Positions 12,862-24,586 of a stretch of 64,000 nucleotides of DNA are shown here, piece after piece. This DNA comes from Panax quinquefolius (Eukaryota > Streptophyta > Magnoliopsida > Apiales > Araliaceae): NCBI GenBank assembly GCA_020205615.1, contig CM035151.1:17896322-17960321 (forward strand), given 5' to 3'. The notes below the pieces were generated by a model. That model was not told the origin of the DNA, made no database searches, and saw only the letters and a program-made list of their open reading frames with translations. How positions within the stretch are numbered: the first letter of the stretch is position 1; the number at the start of each line of letters is the position of its first letter. The position numbers were made by a program, and so were the translations under genes.

Positions 12862-13077
12862 AAGGGGCAATTAACTCTTGAAACACTGAAGGGGAAAATA
12901 ACTCTTGAAACACCGAAAGGGCAAATAACTCTTGGAAAACTGAAGGGACAAATAACTCTTAAAAAACTGAAGGGACAAATAACTCTTGGAAAACTGAAGG
13001 GAAAAATAACTCTTGAAAAACTGAAGGGACAAATAACTCTTGGAAAACTGAAGGGACAAGTTACTATTAAAACTTTA
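12862..13077 (+). repeat. 27-bp minisatellite, 8 units, in LTR
   Basis: The same nonapeptide-length unit as at 6536-6697 but with two more copies. Both strands show open frames here (12811-13155 and 12871-13059) purely because the period is a multiple of three. Confidence 0.8.
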
Positions 13078-13825
13078 AATCAACGATCCATATTGATTTA
13101 CTATTATAATTTCAACCAACGGTCTGAAAAATTAGCACATCTCCTCATAGAATAATATTGTATCCAAAAATAATTTGGACATATAAGAAATATATTTTTC
13201 GGGTGAATAGTACCCCGTGAATAGTACTTCGGGAATAGTACCCTGTGAATAGTACCTCGACACAAAAATACCCCAAATACCCGAGTGAATAATACTAGAG
13301 TGAATAGTAACCGGGTATTTTATAACAACTTGTCTACTTTAAATTTTTTTTCACATATCACCCTTAACTTTAAACTTTTATCAATATAACTATTTACCAA
13401 AATAGAAAAATTGAATACTTTTATTTCATAAAATTCGGGGTCTCACATATATGCTGTGAGTGTAAATACAAATATTGTCTTCTAGACAATATCTACACTC
13501 AAATAAGTCTTCATTACAATTATTGATACACTATTTTACAAAATAGTGAGGAATGTTAAAACAATTGTCTAGACCCATCATTCTACACCCTGACTAGTTC
13601 CCGCTATATTCTCGCCTCATGAAAAGAAAAATGGAACAAAAGGAAAAGGGTGAGCTCAACTAGCCCATTAAAAAATATTACGACTAAGATAATGTAGAAC
13701 AAATTATCGTTAGCCTTCAATAATTCAGATAAAATATAATGGACAACAAGTTTTAGATCAATATTCGCAGCGAAAATAACAATTCATTAGAAGAGTTAAG
13801 TAGAGAATGAAATCTATTATCATCT

Positions 13826-14100
13826 ATGAATTTAAAAGTCCATCATCAATATTTTATCCCTGTAACACCAATCAATATATATCTTGAATCAAATATTTAT
13901 CTTTGCACTACGGGCCAAAGGTATTCATTTATATCACTAGTTTGTCATGTTTATCTCAACACCTCCCATCTTTGCACTACGGACCAAAGATATTTATCAG
14001 GTAATCATTCATCTTTGCAGTACAGGCCAAAGATATTCATCAAGTATCACCATTTAAGACTGAGGATGATGAAAAATATCTTAAAGAAAATGAATTCAAT
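13826..14100 (+). repeat. Block of TTTGCACTACGGGCCAAAGA-type motifs in LTR
   Basis: Three to four copies of a CATCTTTGCACTAC...GGCCAAAGATAT motif, spaced 50-90 bp, lie in the 2839-15856 LTR. The same block occurs at about 16970-17170, 22140-22310 (complement), 29140-29280, 32540-32670 (complement), 45150-45250 and 49850-50040 (complement). It is a shared structural part of the LTR family. Confidence 0.7.
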
Positions 14101-15856
14101 GAGATAAAAGGACAAATATTAGGGATTCGTACTTTAGTTCATCCAAGTTCAAAAATACTCCATAATAATCAATTGTGGAGCAAAAATTCAAGAATAAAGA
14201 TCAAAACATGGATAAAATCAAAGATAGTAACCATAATAAATGACTTGAAAAGAAGAGAAAATTTTATTTTTACGTGAATAGTCAAGTGATTCGTGAATAA
14301 TGTCAGTATACGTGAATAGTATCGTATACGTGAATAGTAACCCCGACACAAAATGGTAGAAATTCCATAAGAAAAATCATACTTCGTGAATAGTACCGTA
14401 TTCATGAATAGTGCCGTATACGTGAATAGTAACCTCGACATTAAAAGGTAAAAATTTTATAATAAATTTCATACCAATATTTCGGCATAATGATATTGAA
14501 CGAAATATCATCATTTACGAAAAAAATAACATCCCTTACCTCAAAAGAACAATACTTCTGACTGGAATATCGGATATAAAACTGAAGGAAACTTGCACTG
14601 AATAACAACTCTCAAAGTATCTAAATACTCACAAAAAATTTGCTCGATAATTTAGAGAGAGAAAACTTATGATTCTGATGTGATTTTAAATTCTAACTAA
14701 GCACCCTATTTATAGGAAAATGCTAGAACGCAAAAGCAGACTAAATTAATAAAATATTAATATTCTTTAAAATTTTCCTATGCACACTTTCTCGACCAAA
14801 TTATCAGCCACCACAAGTGGGGCCCACCAAATTTTAGAATTTTCTACACCAACCAAAAGTGGGGCCCACCCATGTTATTAATTAAAAATATTTATTTCCA
14901 AAACTTTAATAATTCATATTAAATAGCCCTTTTATCAGAAAATACGAATTCTATGTCCTTTCTATAGGAAATTTAATTCTCTACAACTTTGTTGAAGAAA
15001 GTTTTTCCAAATTCGAAACAGAAAATATCCGAAATCCACATACAGATGATTTTTAATACCTTCAGTCCGACAAAACATTGATAAAACACCTCAACATTAA
15101 TTCCTTCATTTATATCCACATAAAAATAAATATTTCCTTATCATATAAATTAATAATTAATTATTCATAAATAATATTACAGAATCACCATATGACAACT
15201 AGGTCATTCCCAAGAAAGAATGGGCTTTCCGATAAGGATTTCTCCTTACTGGCGCGCAATTAGGTGACCAAACCCCTTTCCTAGACAGAACTTCCTTAGA
15301 CATTGCCAATAATGCTATCTATTAATATTATTCAAATAATATGAATTATTGATCTGATAATGGGAAATACTGTACGCAGTGATAATTATTGAAACAATAA
15401 TAATATAAATTATCAACGTAGCAATTATTGAATCAATAAAATAAAATATTGAACAATAATTATTGTAACAATTATTGAGTAGTGCATTCTTACGTAAGAA
15501 TCAATAATCCAAAAATATTGCGTAATACCGTGTGCTACTGTGCAACCACGCGTATTTTTGTATTTTAACCACCAGGTATTCCAACAATATTAACGGTAAC
15601 AACTATGCCTTTATTTCTGTTATGGGGCCCACAAATGGTTGCGCCATCGTACGAATATTCTCCGACATCAAGAATATTCCACGACCAAAAGAATATTCTC
15701 CGACAACAATGAATATTTTATAACCACTTGCTTATTTTAAAAAATTTGCACATTTCACCCATAACCAAAGCATTATATCAAATTAACACCTTATTATTCA
15801 AAATAATAATTATAGAAAATTTGATTTTATTTATAAAAAGTTGGGGTGATCTTACA

Positions 15857-16413
15857 TGTCTCCTCACTAGTGCCAACACGTTGAGCACGTTTCATCTGTT
15901 TCAAGTAAATTTCGGCAGCACCTCCCCATGGTCTCCAAGTATATTAAATAAATTATGATAACTTAATCTAAGTATGCACTTGAATAACATGTAGAGATAA
16001 CAATTAAAAAATCCTCAAAATAACAAAAATGTACTGTTTCGTATTGGAACCAGCCTAAGTGAGAGACATAACATCCAGTAAGAATCCAAAATTGGGGACT
16101 ATTAGACATTCACTCCTATTGGTGAACGTCAAACGTGTTTCTAAGCAAATGTATATATTGAGTTTATTGATGATTATGGCAAACTAAGCAAATACTAGTT
16201 AGTTTAATAAAACTCCTACGTATACTTTATAATATGTCAAACATATTTAATCTACTTTAATTTAGATGTGGAAAATTATATAAGTATTTACATGTTTCAA
16301 GCATTTTCAATTTACTTTAGTTGTAGAAGACTAAGCAAGTACTACTTAGTATTTTACTTTATTTATTTTCATTTAATTTACTTTAGTTGTGGAAGACTAA
16401 GTAAGTGCTACTT
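15857..16413. other. CACTA-flank DNA with a 66-bp direct repeat
   Basis: After the TGTCT duplication comes unique sequence. From 16311 there is a direct repeat of about 66 bp (16311-16376, then 16377 onward) with core GAAGACTAAGYAAGTRCTAC. The second copy is cut by the 16414-19246 LTR and resumes at 19252. A looser copy of the core occurs near 16175-16200. No coding signal was found. Confidence 0.5.
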
Positions 16414-19246
16414 TGTGACGCCCCCAAAATAGGTCCATTCCATCCAACCCATTCTGAGTCGCCAAATACATGGTACAGAAATAACTACAACTTTATTATT
16501 ACAACATATAAACGTGAGTTTAAATCTGAGATATTGCCATCTAGACAATATCCACACGCAAATAAATCCCCATCATAATTATTGATACATTATTTTACAA
16601 AAATGGTGAGGACTACTAAACAACTCTCTCTAGAACCTTCATTCCATACCCCGAGCTAGTACTATTTACATTCTCGCGCCTCACGAGAAGAAAAATGGAA
16701 CAAAAAGGAAAAGGGTGAGCTCAACTAGCCCGATAAAGAATATTATGACTAAGATAATATACAACAAATTATCATTAGTCTTCAACGAGGGAAAAAAACT
16801 AATAGAATACAATAGACAACAAGTTTTTAAACCAATATTACAGTGTGAAATAATAATTCATTAGAAGAGTTAAGTAGAGAATGCAACTACTATCTTCTAT
16901 GTATGAATTTAAAAGTTCATCGTCGATATTTTATCCTGTAACATCAATCATATATATACGGAATCAAATATTCATCTTTGCACTACTGGAGCCAAAGATA
17001 TTCATCGATTAAGTCATGTTCATCTAAACACTGTTCATCTTTTTGCACTACGGGCCAAAGATATTAATCGATCGGTCGTATTCATCTCAACACTGTTCAT
17101 CTTTGCACTACGGGCCAAAGATATTCATCAAGAAATTATTCATCTTTGCACTTTCTGAGGCCGAAGATATTGAAATAATATCATCATTTAAGGCCGAGGA
17201 TGATGAAAAATATTTTTAAAAAAATGAATCCGGTGAAACAAAATGACGAGAATTAAGGATTAAGGATTAGTACTTTGTTTTATCCATGTCCAACAATACC
17301 TCAAAAATAATCATAGTGGTGTAAAATTCAAGAATGATCAAAACATGGATACAATCAAAGCTAGTATCCGAATAGATATTTTTAGACGAAAAGAAGAAAT
17401 TTTATTTTTAAATTGAATAGTGTCAGTATTCGTGAATAGTGTCATATCGTGAATAATCTAGTATCGTGAATATTAACTCAGACACCAAAAGATAGAAATT
17501 TCACAAAAAACATCTTCACACTTCGTGAATGAATAGTACTCGTGAATAGTAACTTCGTGAATAGTAACTCATGAATAGTAACTTCGTGAATAGTAACTCA
17601 TGAATAGTAACCCAGACATGAAAAAGTTCCAAATTTGATAAAAGTTCCAACCAATATTTGAAGATAATGATATTGAAGAAATAATATCATTTGAGAAGAA
17701 AATAACATCTCTTACCTCGAAAGTCATTACCTCTAGTTAAAACAGTACTTACGTTTGAAACAAGAATATAAGCTATGACTTGAACTTTACCTTATAGTAG
17801 CAATACTCAAAGTATACTCAAAATACTCACAAGAATACGCTCGATAATATAGAGAGAAAACTTGAGTTTACGGTGTGATTTTCAATTCTAACCTAAGCAC
17901 CTATTTATAGGAAATTGCTTAGAACACCAAAAGCATAAAATTTAATATAATAATAATATATTATATATATATTCCTCGCCAACCAAGACTCCTGAAATTA
18001 GCATGTTTACAACACATGGGGCCAACCAAAACAATAAAAACGTTTTTGTTGATATAAATAATTAAAACTTCCAAAAATCAATTATTTGAACTTGAACTTC
18101 AATAATTCATAATAAATAGCTCTTTTATCAGAAAAATTCGAATCTCACGAGTTTTTATAGGAACTCCAATTCTCTACAACTTTGCGAGAAGAAAGTTTTT
18201 CCAAATTCCAAAGCGAAATTGGCCCGAAATCACAAAGCGGATGATTTTCTGGTATAATCAAATTTCGATCGATAAATGGGGTCCACCACATGTTTAACAT
18301 GTTTTAAACATTTATTGCAACAAAAATACTCTTCCTCCTCGTATACTCATATATCCCACATTCGTTGTAAAAATATCATCGTTAATATATTATTAAAATA
18401 ATATATTTAAATGAATTATTTTATCGAGAAAAAGATGAAATATTAATTTTCAACAATTGTCACATTAAAAATTTTCTCCATCTATATCCACATAAAATCA
18501 ATATATTTCTCATCATATAAATCAATAATTAATTATTCACAAATAATATTCTGAGAATCACAAGATCTTGTGACGGTAGTTTCCAGGAAGAGGGGCTTTC
18601 GATAAGAATTTCTCCTTCTTGGTAGCCTTGATTAGGTGACCAAACCTCTCCTTAGAGCCGAGAACTTTCTAGACATTGCCAATAATATTTTCTAATAATA
18701 TTATTAGGATAATATGAATTATTGCTCAGATAATGGAAAATCTTTGTGTAATGACAATTTATTGAAACAATGACAATATAAAATATCAATCTGAGCAATT
18801 ATTGAATCAATAAAATAAAATCTTTGAGCGATAATTCTTGTAACAATTATTGAGTAGTGCCTTCTTGCGTAAGAATCAATAATTGGTGCAATGCAGTGTC
18901 TTCTTGTTCAACAAGCGTATTAGTGTGTTTTAACCACGGGTATTCCAACGATGATATGCTTGGTAATAACTTCTGTAGTTATTTATAAACAACTTATATT
19001 TGTCGTTTTCTTCATCCAATCGCTTTTCCGTTATGGGGCCCACAAAAAAGATACGTCGTCGTGCGAATATTCTCAAGCGACACGAATATTTTCACTGACG
19101 AATATTCCCAAACGATAATGAATATTTTATCACCAATTGTTTATTTAAAATATTTAGCATTTTACCCATAACTAACCACATTAATCAAATCCACCCTTAC
19201 TATAAATAAAGGAAATTCTTTTTATTTAAAAATTTGGGGTCTTACA
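16414..19246 (-). mobile_element. Solo gypsy-type LTR with TACTT duplication
   Basis: This 2.83-kb minus-strand LTR starts TGTGACGCCCCC and ends GGGGTCTTACA. The flanks are TACTT at 16409-16413 and 19247-19251, an exact 5-bp target duplication. The minus-strand TATA box TATAAATA is at 17902-17909. GTGAATAGTA-type repeats lie at 17411-17625 and GCACTAC...CCAAAGATAT blocks at 16970-17170. It resembles the complement of 20082-22852 throughout. No internal domain remains, so it is a solo LTR. Confidence 0.9.
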
Positions 19247-20081
19247 TACTTAGTATTTTATTTTATTTTATTCATTTTTATATTATATTATTTTATATTA
19301 TATTATATTATATTTTATTAAATTAAATTTATTTTATTAAATTAAATTTATTATTATGTTTTAGTTTATTTTATTTTATTCTAATTTTTATTAATTTATA
19401 TTTATTTTGTATTATATTATATTATATTAATTAAATATAATTAATTTTATTTATTTATTAATTAGATATGATTTAATGTATTTCATTTAGTTTATTTTAT
19501 TTTCTTTAATTTAATTTCTATCACATTATCTTATATTATTTATTTAATTATAATTTATTTTATTTTAATTAAATTATGTTATTTCAATTATTTTATTTTA
19601 TTTTATTTCATTTTAAATTAATTATCTTCTTTTATTTAATTTTATTATTTTATATTATATTATTTTATTTTATTTTATTTAGTAGTGTTAAAACTAAGTA
19701 AATGCTACTTAGTTTATTTTAATATTGGGAAACAAAATAAAATACAAAAATAAAATAAAATAGGGACCACAAATATTGCAATTGAACATTTTTGACAAAA
19801 ATTCCATCGGGAATTTTGTCAAAAATAACAAATTTACAAAGCAAGCCAAAACTAAATTGTAGGATATCATAGCAATACTAAGCAAATACCAAAATCAATC
19901 CCAATTGAGTTAAACAATATCAATGAATCATAAAGAAATGAAATCTCATCATAAATGAAATAATATATAATTCTGAATGGACTGATAAAATACAAAATCA
20001 GTCCCAAAATTGTCAGACACCTACCTAAGAATTGCAACAATTTGCAGAAATTAAACAATCCCAATTTTCAGAAAAAAAAAT
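19247..20081. repeat. AT-rich low-complexity tract
   Basis: Pentamer-like TTTTA/TATTA runs dominate 19247-19680, then a fragment of the ACTAAGTAAATGCTACTTAG repeat appears at about 19692-19711. A hairpin lies at 19791-19823 (TTTGACAAAAATTCC against GGAATTTTGTCAAA). The rest has no coding signal. Confidence 0.6.
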
Positions 20082-22852
20082 TGTAAGACCCAGAAATTTT
20101 TAAATAAAAGGAATTTCCTTTATTTATTATTTTGAAATAGTAAGGGTTGATTTGATTAATGTGGATAGTTAAGGGTTAAATACGCAAATATTTCAAAATA
20201 AAGAAGTGGTTATAAAATATTCATTATTGTCGGGGAATATTCGTTTTGGTCGTGGAATATTCAGTATTGTCGGGGAATATTAAAGACGACGACAGCAATG
20301 ACCATATGTGTGGGCCCCATAATGAAAAAAGCGATTGGATGAAGAAAGCGACAAATATAAGTTGTTTAAAAATAACTTGGCGTAGTTATTCTGAATTAAC
20401 ACTTATTGGAATACCCGGTGGTTAAAACACGCACGATGTCTGGCGTTGTTGCGAGAAGACACGGTATTGATTATTATTAATTATTGAAGGCACTACTCAA
20501 TAATGGTTACGATAATTCTTATTCGATTATTTTATTGAGTTAATAATTCTTTGCGTTGATATTTTATATTCTTGTTGTTTCAATAATTGTCATTACACAG
20601 TATTTTTCATTATCGAAAGCAATAATTCATATTATCTCGAATAATATTATTAGATAACATTATTAGCGATGTCTAGAAAGTTACCATCAAGGAGAGGTTT
20701 GGTCACCTAATTGCGCGGCAAGAAGAAGAAATTCTTATTGGAAAGTCCTCTCTTTCTGAGGAGCTGCTGGTTGTCGATATTGTGATTCTGTAATATTATT
20801 TGTGAATACTTAATTATTGATTCATCATATGAGGAAAATATTGATTTTATGTGGATATAGATGGAGAAAAATTTTAATGTGACAATTGTTGAAAATTAAA
20901 ATTTTATCTTTTTCTGATAAAATAATTCATTTAAATATATTATTATATTTTAATAATATAATAATGGTGATATTTTTACAACGAATGTGGGATATATGAG
21001 TATACGAGGAGGAAGAGTATTTTTGTTGCAATAAATGTTTAAAACATATTAAACATGTCGGTGGACCCCATTTATTGACTGAAATTTGATTATAGCTTGT
21101 AAAATCGATCGTTTGTGGATTTCGGTCAATTTCTATTTGGAATTTGGAAAAACTTTCTTCTGCAAAGTTGTAGAGAATTGAATTTCCTATAAAAACTCGC
21201 GAGATTCGAATTTTCTGATGAAAGGGCTATTTATTATGAATTATTGAAGTTCTGGATTAATTGATTATCATTTTTTGGAGTTTTAAGTAACTTTTGCATG
21301 AAAAACGTTTTTGTCACTTATGGGACATGTGTTAGTGGTTGATTTCAGCTGGTGGTGTGTGTAGGAAGATGTGGAAAAATAATATTATTAATATATTAAA
21401 TTTTACGCTTTGGTGTTCTAAGCAATTTCTATAAATAGGGTCTTGGGTTAGAATTGAAAATCACACCGGCTGAATTTTTTCTCTCTATATTATCGAGCGT
21501 ATTCTTGTGAGTATTTTGAGTATACTTTGAGTATTGCTATTCGGTCTGCAAGTCCAAGTCATAGCTTTATATCAGGTGTTTTATTTAGAAATCTTGATCT
21601 TTCGAGGTAAGGATATTTTTTTTGTAATGATATTATTTCTTGATATCATTATCTTTGAAATGTTGATCTGAAGTTTTTATCAAATTTGGAACTTTTTCAT
21701 GTCGGGGTTACTATTCATGGGTTCTTATTCATGAGTTACTATTCACGATTCTTATTCATGAGTTCTTATTCACGATTCTTATTCACGAGTACTATTCATG
21801 AAGCGTGAAGATGTTTTTATGGAATTTCTATCTTTTGGTGTGGAGTTACTATTCACGATATCTGGCACTATTCACGATATCTGGTGATTATTCATAGAAA
21901 AATAAAATTTCTTTTTTTCGTCAAAACATCTATTACGGATACTAACTCTGATTGTATCCATGTTTTGATCATTCTTGAATTTTACACCACTATGATTATT
22001 TTTGAGGTATTTTTGGACGTGGATAAAACCAAGTACGAATCCTTAATCCTTAATCCTTGTCATTTTGTTTCCTTTGGATTCGTTTCTTTAAAAAAAATAT
22101 TTTCATCATCCTCGGTCTTAAATGATGATATTATGTAATATCTTTGGCTTGTAGTGTGCAAAGATGAATGATTTCTTAAGAATATCTTTGGCTGTAGTGC
22201 AAAGATGAATGATTTTGAAGAATATCTTTGGCCGTAGTGCAAAGATGAGCAGTGTTTAAATGAACATGACCCGGTGATGAATATCTTTGGCTTTGTAGTG
22301 CAAAGATGAATATTTGATTCAGATGTATATTGATTGATGTTACGGGGATAAAAGATGAGCGATGAACTTTTAAATTCATACATAGAAGATAGTAGTTTGC
22401 ATTCTCTACTTAACTCTTCTAATGAATTATTATTTCATTGCGAATATTGATTTAAAATTTGTTGTCTATTGTATTCTATTAGATTTTTCCTGTTGAAGAC
22501 TAACGATAATTTGTTGTATATTATCTTAGTCATAATATTCTTTCTTGAGCTAGTTGAGCTCACCCTTTTCCTTTTGTTCCATTTTTCTGAGGAGGCGAGA
22601 ATATAAGCGAGTACGAGTCGGGGTATGGAATGAAGGTTTTAGAAAAGATTGTTTAGTAGTCCTCACCATTTTTGTAAAATAATGTATCAATAAATGTGAT
22701 GAGGATTTATTTGAGTATAGATATTGTCAGAAGATAATATTAGTATTCAAACTCACAGCTTTTCTTATTGTAATAATAAAGTTGTAGTTGTTTACGTACC
22801 ATGTATTGACAACTCGAATAGGTGATGTATACCTATTTTTGGAGCGTCGCGG
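20082..22852 (+). repeat. 5' LTR of the chromovirus
   Basis: It starts TGTAAGACCC and ends in a diverged GGAGCGTCGC just before the PBS. The TATA box is at 21430-21437, with TATTCACG/TATTCATG repeats downstream at 21700-21890 and GGC...GTAGTGCAAAGATGA blocks at 22140-22310. It is nearly the reverse complement of 28592-31354. The ORFs at 21884 and 22060-22383 are incidental. Confidence 0.9.
21430..21437 (+). promoter_or_regulatory. LTR TATA box
   Basis: TATAAATA followed by GGGTC, 1.35 kb into the LTR. The same motif sits at the equivalent place in the other LTRs: 6447, 10883, 14707, 17902, 30005, 34927, 37630, 43748, 46109 and 60264 (minus strand), and 53456 (plus). Transcription would start about 30 bp downstream. 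Confidence 0.6.
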
Positions 22853-22853
22853 T

Positions 22854-22869
22854 TGGTATCGAGCTTAGG
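22854..22869 (+). other. Primer-binding site (Met-tRNA type)
   Basis: TGGTATCGAGCTTAGG directly follows the 5' LTR. TGGTATC plus GAGC is the usual complement of the plant initiator-methionine tRNA 3' end (TGGTATCAGAGC), one base shorter. Confidence 0.8.
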
Positions 22870-23035
22870 GATATGATCTCTGGCGGAGATCGGGTAATAG
22901 AACTAGGAGGGAGAGGCGAATAAATCCTTCGCTAGTGTGTCCTACAAGCTTATTTGTTAGTTGGTGAAGATATAGGGATATTATGTGATATATTGATTTC
23001 CTTAATTAACCCTTGTTTTATGGCGGTATTTGAGA

Positions 23036-24140
23036 ATGTCGATTGAGAATATTAACAATGGAAATGAGGCCGTGGAGAGCCTTTGTACTCACCAACGAGG
23101 AGAGCGTTCAACAGCAGTGGCAATGTTCCTCCTGTGAAACAACACCATTGAAGCGAGATGATGAGCGAGGGGATGTTTAGAAGTTTTTGCGATTCATGCA
23201 AAATCGAGACGAGGAGACTCGTGTTCAAAATCTGAGGAGAAATGATAGCAATTCACGGGTTGTCACAAATGCAAGCGATTCAAAGAGTTGGGACCACGAA
23301 TTTAAGGAAAGCGAGATCCGATCATGCGGAAACATGGGTCAAAACAAATTACCAAGATATTTGATGTCTTGGGATGCACGGAGAACGAAGGTTCCATTCG
23401 CCACCTTATGTTAAAAGTGGCGAGGCGGATTCTGGTGGGAGATGCGTGAAGCGTACCCATCCGGTACTTTTCGGCATGTCTTGGGAGGCGTTTGAAGCTA
23501 TTTAATGACAAATACTTTCACGAAAGTGTTCGTCGTATGAAGGAAGTGGAGTTCATCGATTGGAACAAAACAACATGGCGGTGTCTCGAGACGAGGCAAA
23601 GTTTGCAGATTTATCGGTTTGCACCTCATTTGGTGGAGAATGAGGAGCGTATGACGCGGATGTTTCTTAGAGGTTTGAAACCGGCGATACGTCGATTATC
23701 TCATTTCTCATAAATTTTCTCTCTACTCGGATGTTGTAAGCAGGGCTCAATTATTAGAAGCGAGATAACGAGAAATACAGTCGTTGAGGACCCTGACGAG
23801 GATCATACCGAGATAGCGATCAGCAGAATAATGATAACCAATGGCGGAGAAAAGCAGAGACGGACAAAAATGGTAACCACTCTGGTGGTAATCATGGCCA
23901 TGAAAAGCGAAGAAGCGAGTCGGGAGGAGATTTTAAAAGAGGAGATTTAACAACGACCGTGTGAAGACGGCGGTGCCGGTGAAGAATCTGGTTCTAAGGG
24001 AGGAGAACGACCACCGGTCGTATATGTTATAAATGCGGAAAGAGGGACATATCGTCCAAACTGCCCACAACAGATTCAAGGTATGCTATAATTGTGGAAA
24101 GGAAGGACATATCGCTCGAGATTATGATGTGGCGAAACCT
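23036..24140 (+). pseudogene. Gag (capsid and nucleocapsid) of the chromovirus, broken
   Basis: The likely start is ATG at 23036 (MSIENIN). The retrotransposon gag domain is best seen at 23492-23713 (FNDKYFHESVRRMKEVEF, then LQIYRFAPHLVENEERM and FLRGLKPAIRRL). An earlier part lies at 23187-23414 in another frame. Two CCHC zinc knuckles follow. The first (about 24023-24066, CYKCGK) has lost a base. The second (24084-24125, CYNCGKEGHIARDY) has Tyr where the last Cys should be. Gag would form the particle and package RNA. At least three frame changes make it non-functional as read. Confidence 0.8.
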
Positions 24141-24249
24141 AGTTGGTGAGGCGGTGACTCAAAAGATCGTATCGGAAAAGTCAAAGTCAACGATTAGGAA
24201 AAGCGTTGTTGTGATTGGTCATAATGCGAGGAACCCAAACGAGGTTATC

Positions 24250-24586
24250 ACGAGAAGCTATTTATAAATTCTTGCGAAGTTTATACCTTACTTGATACGG
24301 GGTTTACCCATTCATTTATCTCTCTGCATGTGCTCAGCGTTTAAACTTGACTCAGGAGAAATTAGACTTTGACCTATCTGTGAAAACTCCGTTAGAGAAA
24401 CTTTCATCACATCCATTTGTTTATAAATCTTGTTTGATTCAAGTTGGCACCATTACCTTACACATTGACCTTATCTCTTTAAAGATACTTGCTTTTGATG
24501 TGATTTTAGGGATTGATTGGTTAACTACTCATCATGCCAAAATTGATTGTTTTCGTAAGGTTGTTAGTTTTCATATTCTAACTTGA
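24250..24586 (+). pseudogene. Aspartic protease of the chromovirus, frameshifted
   Basis: EVYTLLDTGFTHSFIS carries the active-site D-T-G (Asp codon at 24294-24296). The usual motif is LLDTGATHSFIS, so Phe replaces Ala after Gly. A slip near 24335 moves to the next frame, which runs LTQEKLDFDLSVKTP to VILGIDWLTTHHAKIDCF, the family's C-terminal protease motif. A matching decayed copy lies on the minus strand at 41165-41470. The protease would cut the Gag-Pol polyprotein. Confidence 0.8.

Larger units (their letters stand above)
2958..13447 (-). mobile_element. Two-LTR non-autonomous retroelement with a 340-bp internal region
   Basis: LTRs occupy 2958-7067 and 7408-13447. The second is 4.15 kb once the 1.9-kb insertion at 10955-12839 is removed. 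Both start TGTGRCGCC and end GGGGTCTCACA in plus-strand reading. Only 340 bp separates them. The flanks ATATA (before 2958) and TATAT (after 13447) fit a 5-bp duplication with one base uncertain. The host LTR reads on across the site. The element has no coding capacity and must have moved using proteins from a related chromovirus. The two LTRs are closely alike but differ in minisatellite copy number. Confidence 0.85.
7408..13447 (-). repeat. 5' LTR of the short-interior element, interrupted
   Basis: It starts TGTGGCGCC at 7408 and ends at 13447. It follows the 2958-7067 copy block by block (for example 9360-10150 versus 4920-5720). The TATA box is at 10883-10890 on the minus strand. A foreign 1.9-kb segment splits it at 10955-12839, flanked by GAAGA on both sides. 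Minisatellite at 12862-13077 and GTGAATAGTA repeats at 13203-13312 lie near the left edge of the element's U3. Confidence 0.85.
2839..15856 (-). mobile_element. Solo gypsy-type LTR, split by a nested element
   Basis: This is a minus-strand LTR. Its terminal TGTGACGCCCC starts at 2839 and its other end, a diverged GGGGTGATCTTACA, is at 15856. Its own DNA is 2839-2957 plus 13448-15856, about 2.5 kb. The flanks are CGTCT (2834-2838) and TGTCT (15857-15861), a 5-bp target duplication with one C-to-T change in a CpG. The TATA box reads TATAAATA on the minus strand at 14707-14714, and repeated TGAATAGTA motifs lie at 14275-14445. No internal region, PBS or PPT of its own is present, so it is a solo LTR formed by LTR-LTR recombination. 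Confidence 0.85.

Noticed and set aside
12811..13155. 114-codon frame with KGQITL repeats as a repeat protein
   Set aside because: It is a 27-bp minisatellite in an LTR; the sister LTR has fewer units, and the reverse strand is equally open.
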